Positions 63,771 to 64,000 of a stretch of 64,000 nt of DNA are shown piece after piece. A program made the translations under genes and the position numbers. The notes under the pieces are model-generated. The model saw only the letters and a list, made by a program, of their open reading frames with translations, was not told the origin of the DNA and did not search any database. The stretch is taken from the NCBI RefSeq assembly GCF_007991455.1, contig NZ_BJYJ01000003.1, forward strand, positions 62,001 through 126,000, given 5' to 3'. This DNA is from Chryseobacterium hagamense (GTDB taxonomy: Bacteria; Bacteroidota; Bacteroidia; Flavobacteriales; Weeksellaceae). The number at the start of each line of letters is the position of its first letter. Within the stretch, counting starts at the first letter, position 1.

Positions 63771-63774
63771 TAGA

Positions 63775-64000
63775 TTATTTATTTAAAATTCTAATCACCT
63801 CCTCTTTGTACGTATCTCCAATGGGAACAATAAACCCTCCGATATGAATATTTTTATTCACTACGGTTCTGATGTTTTCTAAAGGAATAATAAACGACCG
63901 GTGCACCCGGATAAAATCTTTCTCCGGAAGTTTTTCCAGGATACTTTTCATTGAAGAACGGGCGGTGATCGTTGCAGCATCTTTAAGATGGATCCGGATA
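63775..64000 (-). CDS. LytTR-family DNA-binding response regulator, C-terminal part
   Basis: Partial: 75 codons enter from the right edge and end with TAA at 63775-63777. The visible part is a LytTR DNA-binding domain: IRIHLKDAATITARSSMKSILEKLPEKDFIRVHRSFIIPLENI, then VNKNIHIGGFIVPIGDTYKEEV. FIRVHRSFIIPLENI is the hallmark motif. The N-terminal receiver and any partner kinase lie outside the window. Confidence 0.88.
   Translation of the reverse strand, partial: IRIHLKDAATITARSSMKSILEKLPEKDFIRVHRSFIIPLENIRTVVNKNIHIGGFIVPIGDTYKEEVIRILNK

Overview
The window looks like a chromosomal segment of a Flavobacteriia bacterium, most likely Chryseobacterium or a close Weeksellaceae relative. The basis is a SusC/SusD pair, a type IX secretion sorting domain on a secreted pectinase, DUF2147 and DUF6624 proteins, AT-rich spacers, weak ribosome binding sites and Bacteroidetes-type TAnnTTTG -7 boxes. 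I have no taxonomic marker, so the genus is an inference.

Layout. 1-12.2 kb is an accessory stretch: gene remnants, a small NmrA/DUF2147/AraC/7TM operon, three AraC-type regulators (two close paralogs), a siderophore-interacting flavoprotein, an SDR/ester-cyclase pair, a lone receiver protein, and an HxlR regulator divergent from an EthD-like gene. 12.7-53.4 kb is a rhamnogalacturonan-I/pectin utilisation locus. Its plus arm has an esterase, GH28, a DUF4450 protein, a six-hairpin glycosidase, a GntR regulator and an NTF2-like protein. Its minus arm has L-rhamnose catabolism (isomerase, FGGY kinase, aldolase-dehydrogenase fusion, lactate dehydrogenase), SusD/SusC, RhaT, GH105, PL11, a DUF4350-like protein, GH106, CE12, GH2, a second GH28 and a multidomain T9SS pectate lyase. 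54-64 kb returns to general genes: a CPBP protease, a broken YcxB-like gene, a TPR/DUF6624 protein, a hybrid histidine kinase, a pirin-like cupin, a dioxygenase-like protein and the end of a LytTR regulator.

How it works together. Secreted and periplasmic enzymes deacetylate and cut pectin. SusC/D imports oligosaccharides, GH105, GH106, GH28 and GH2 trim them, and RhaT imports L-rhamnose. Rhamnose becomes rhamnulose, rhamnulose-1-phosphate, then DHAP plus L-lactaldehyde and L-lactate, and finally pyruvate. No galacturonate catabolic genes are in the window.

The most interesting observation is a shared promoter architecture. Seven separate transcription units of the pectin/rhamnose locus, on both strands, carry a roughly 10-bp-spaced direct-repeat operator (core CAGGATGCCG or CAGGATAAT). 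In every case exactly 17 bp separates it from a TAnnTT(T)(G) -7 box. The cognate activator is not obvious in the window. A second signal is a MITE-like intergenic repeat with inverted ends around GTGAATTCGA, including one copy inserted into another and flanked by a 9-bp direct repeat. Several genes are broken by in-frame stops or a frameshift.
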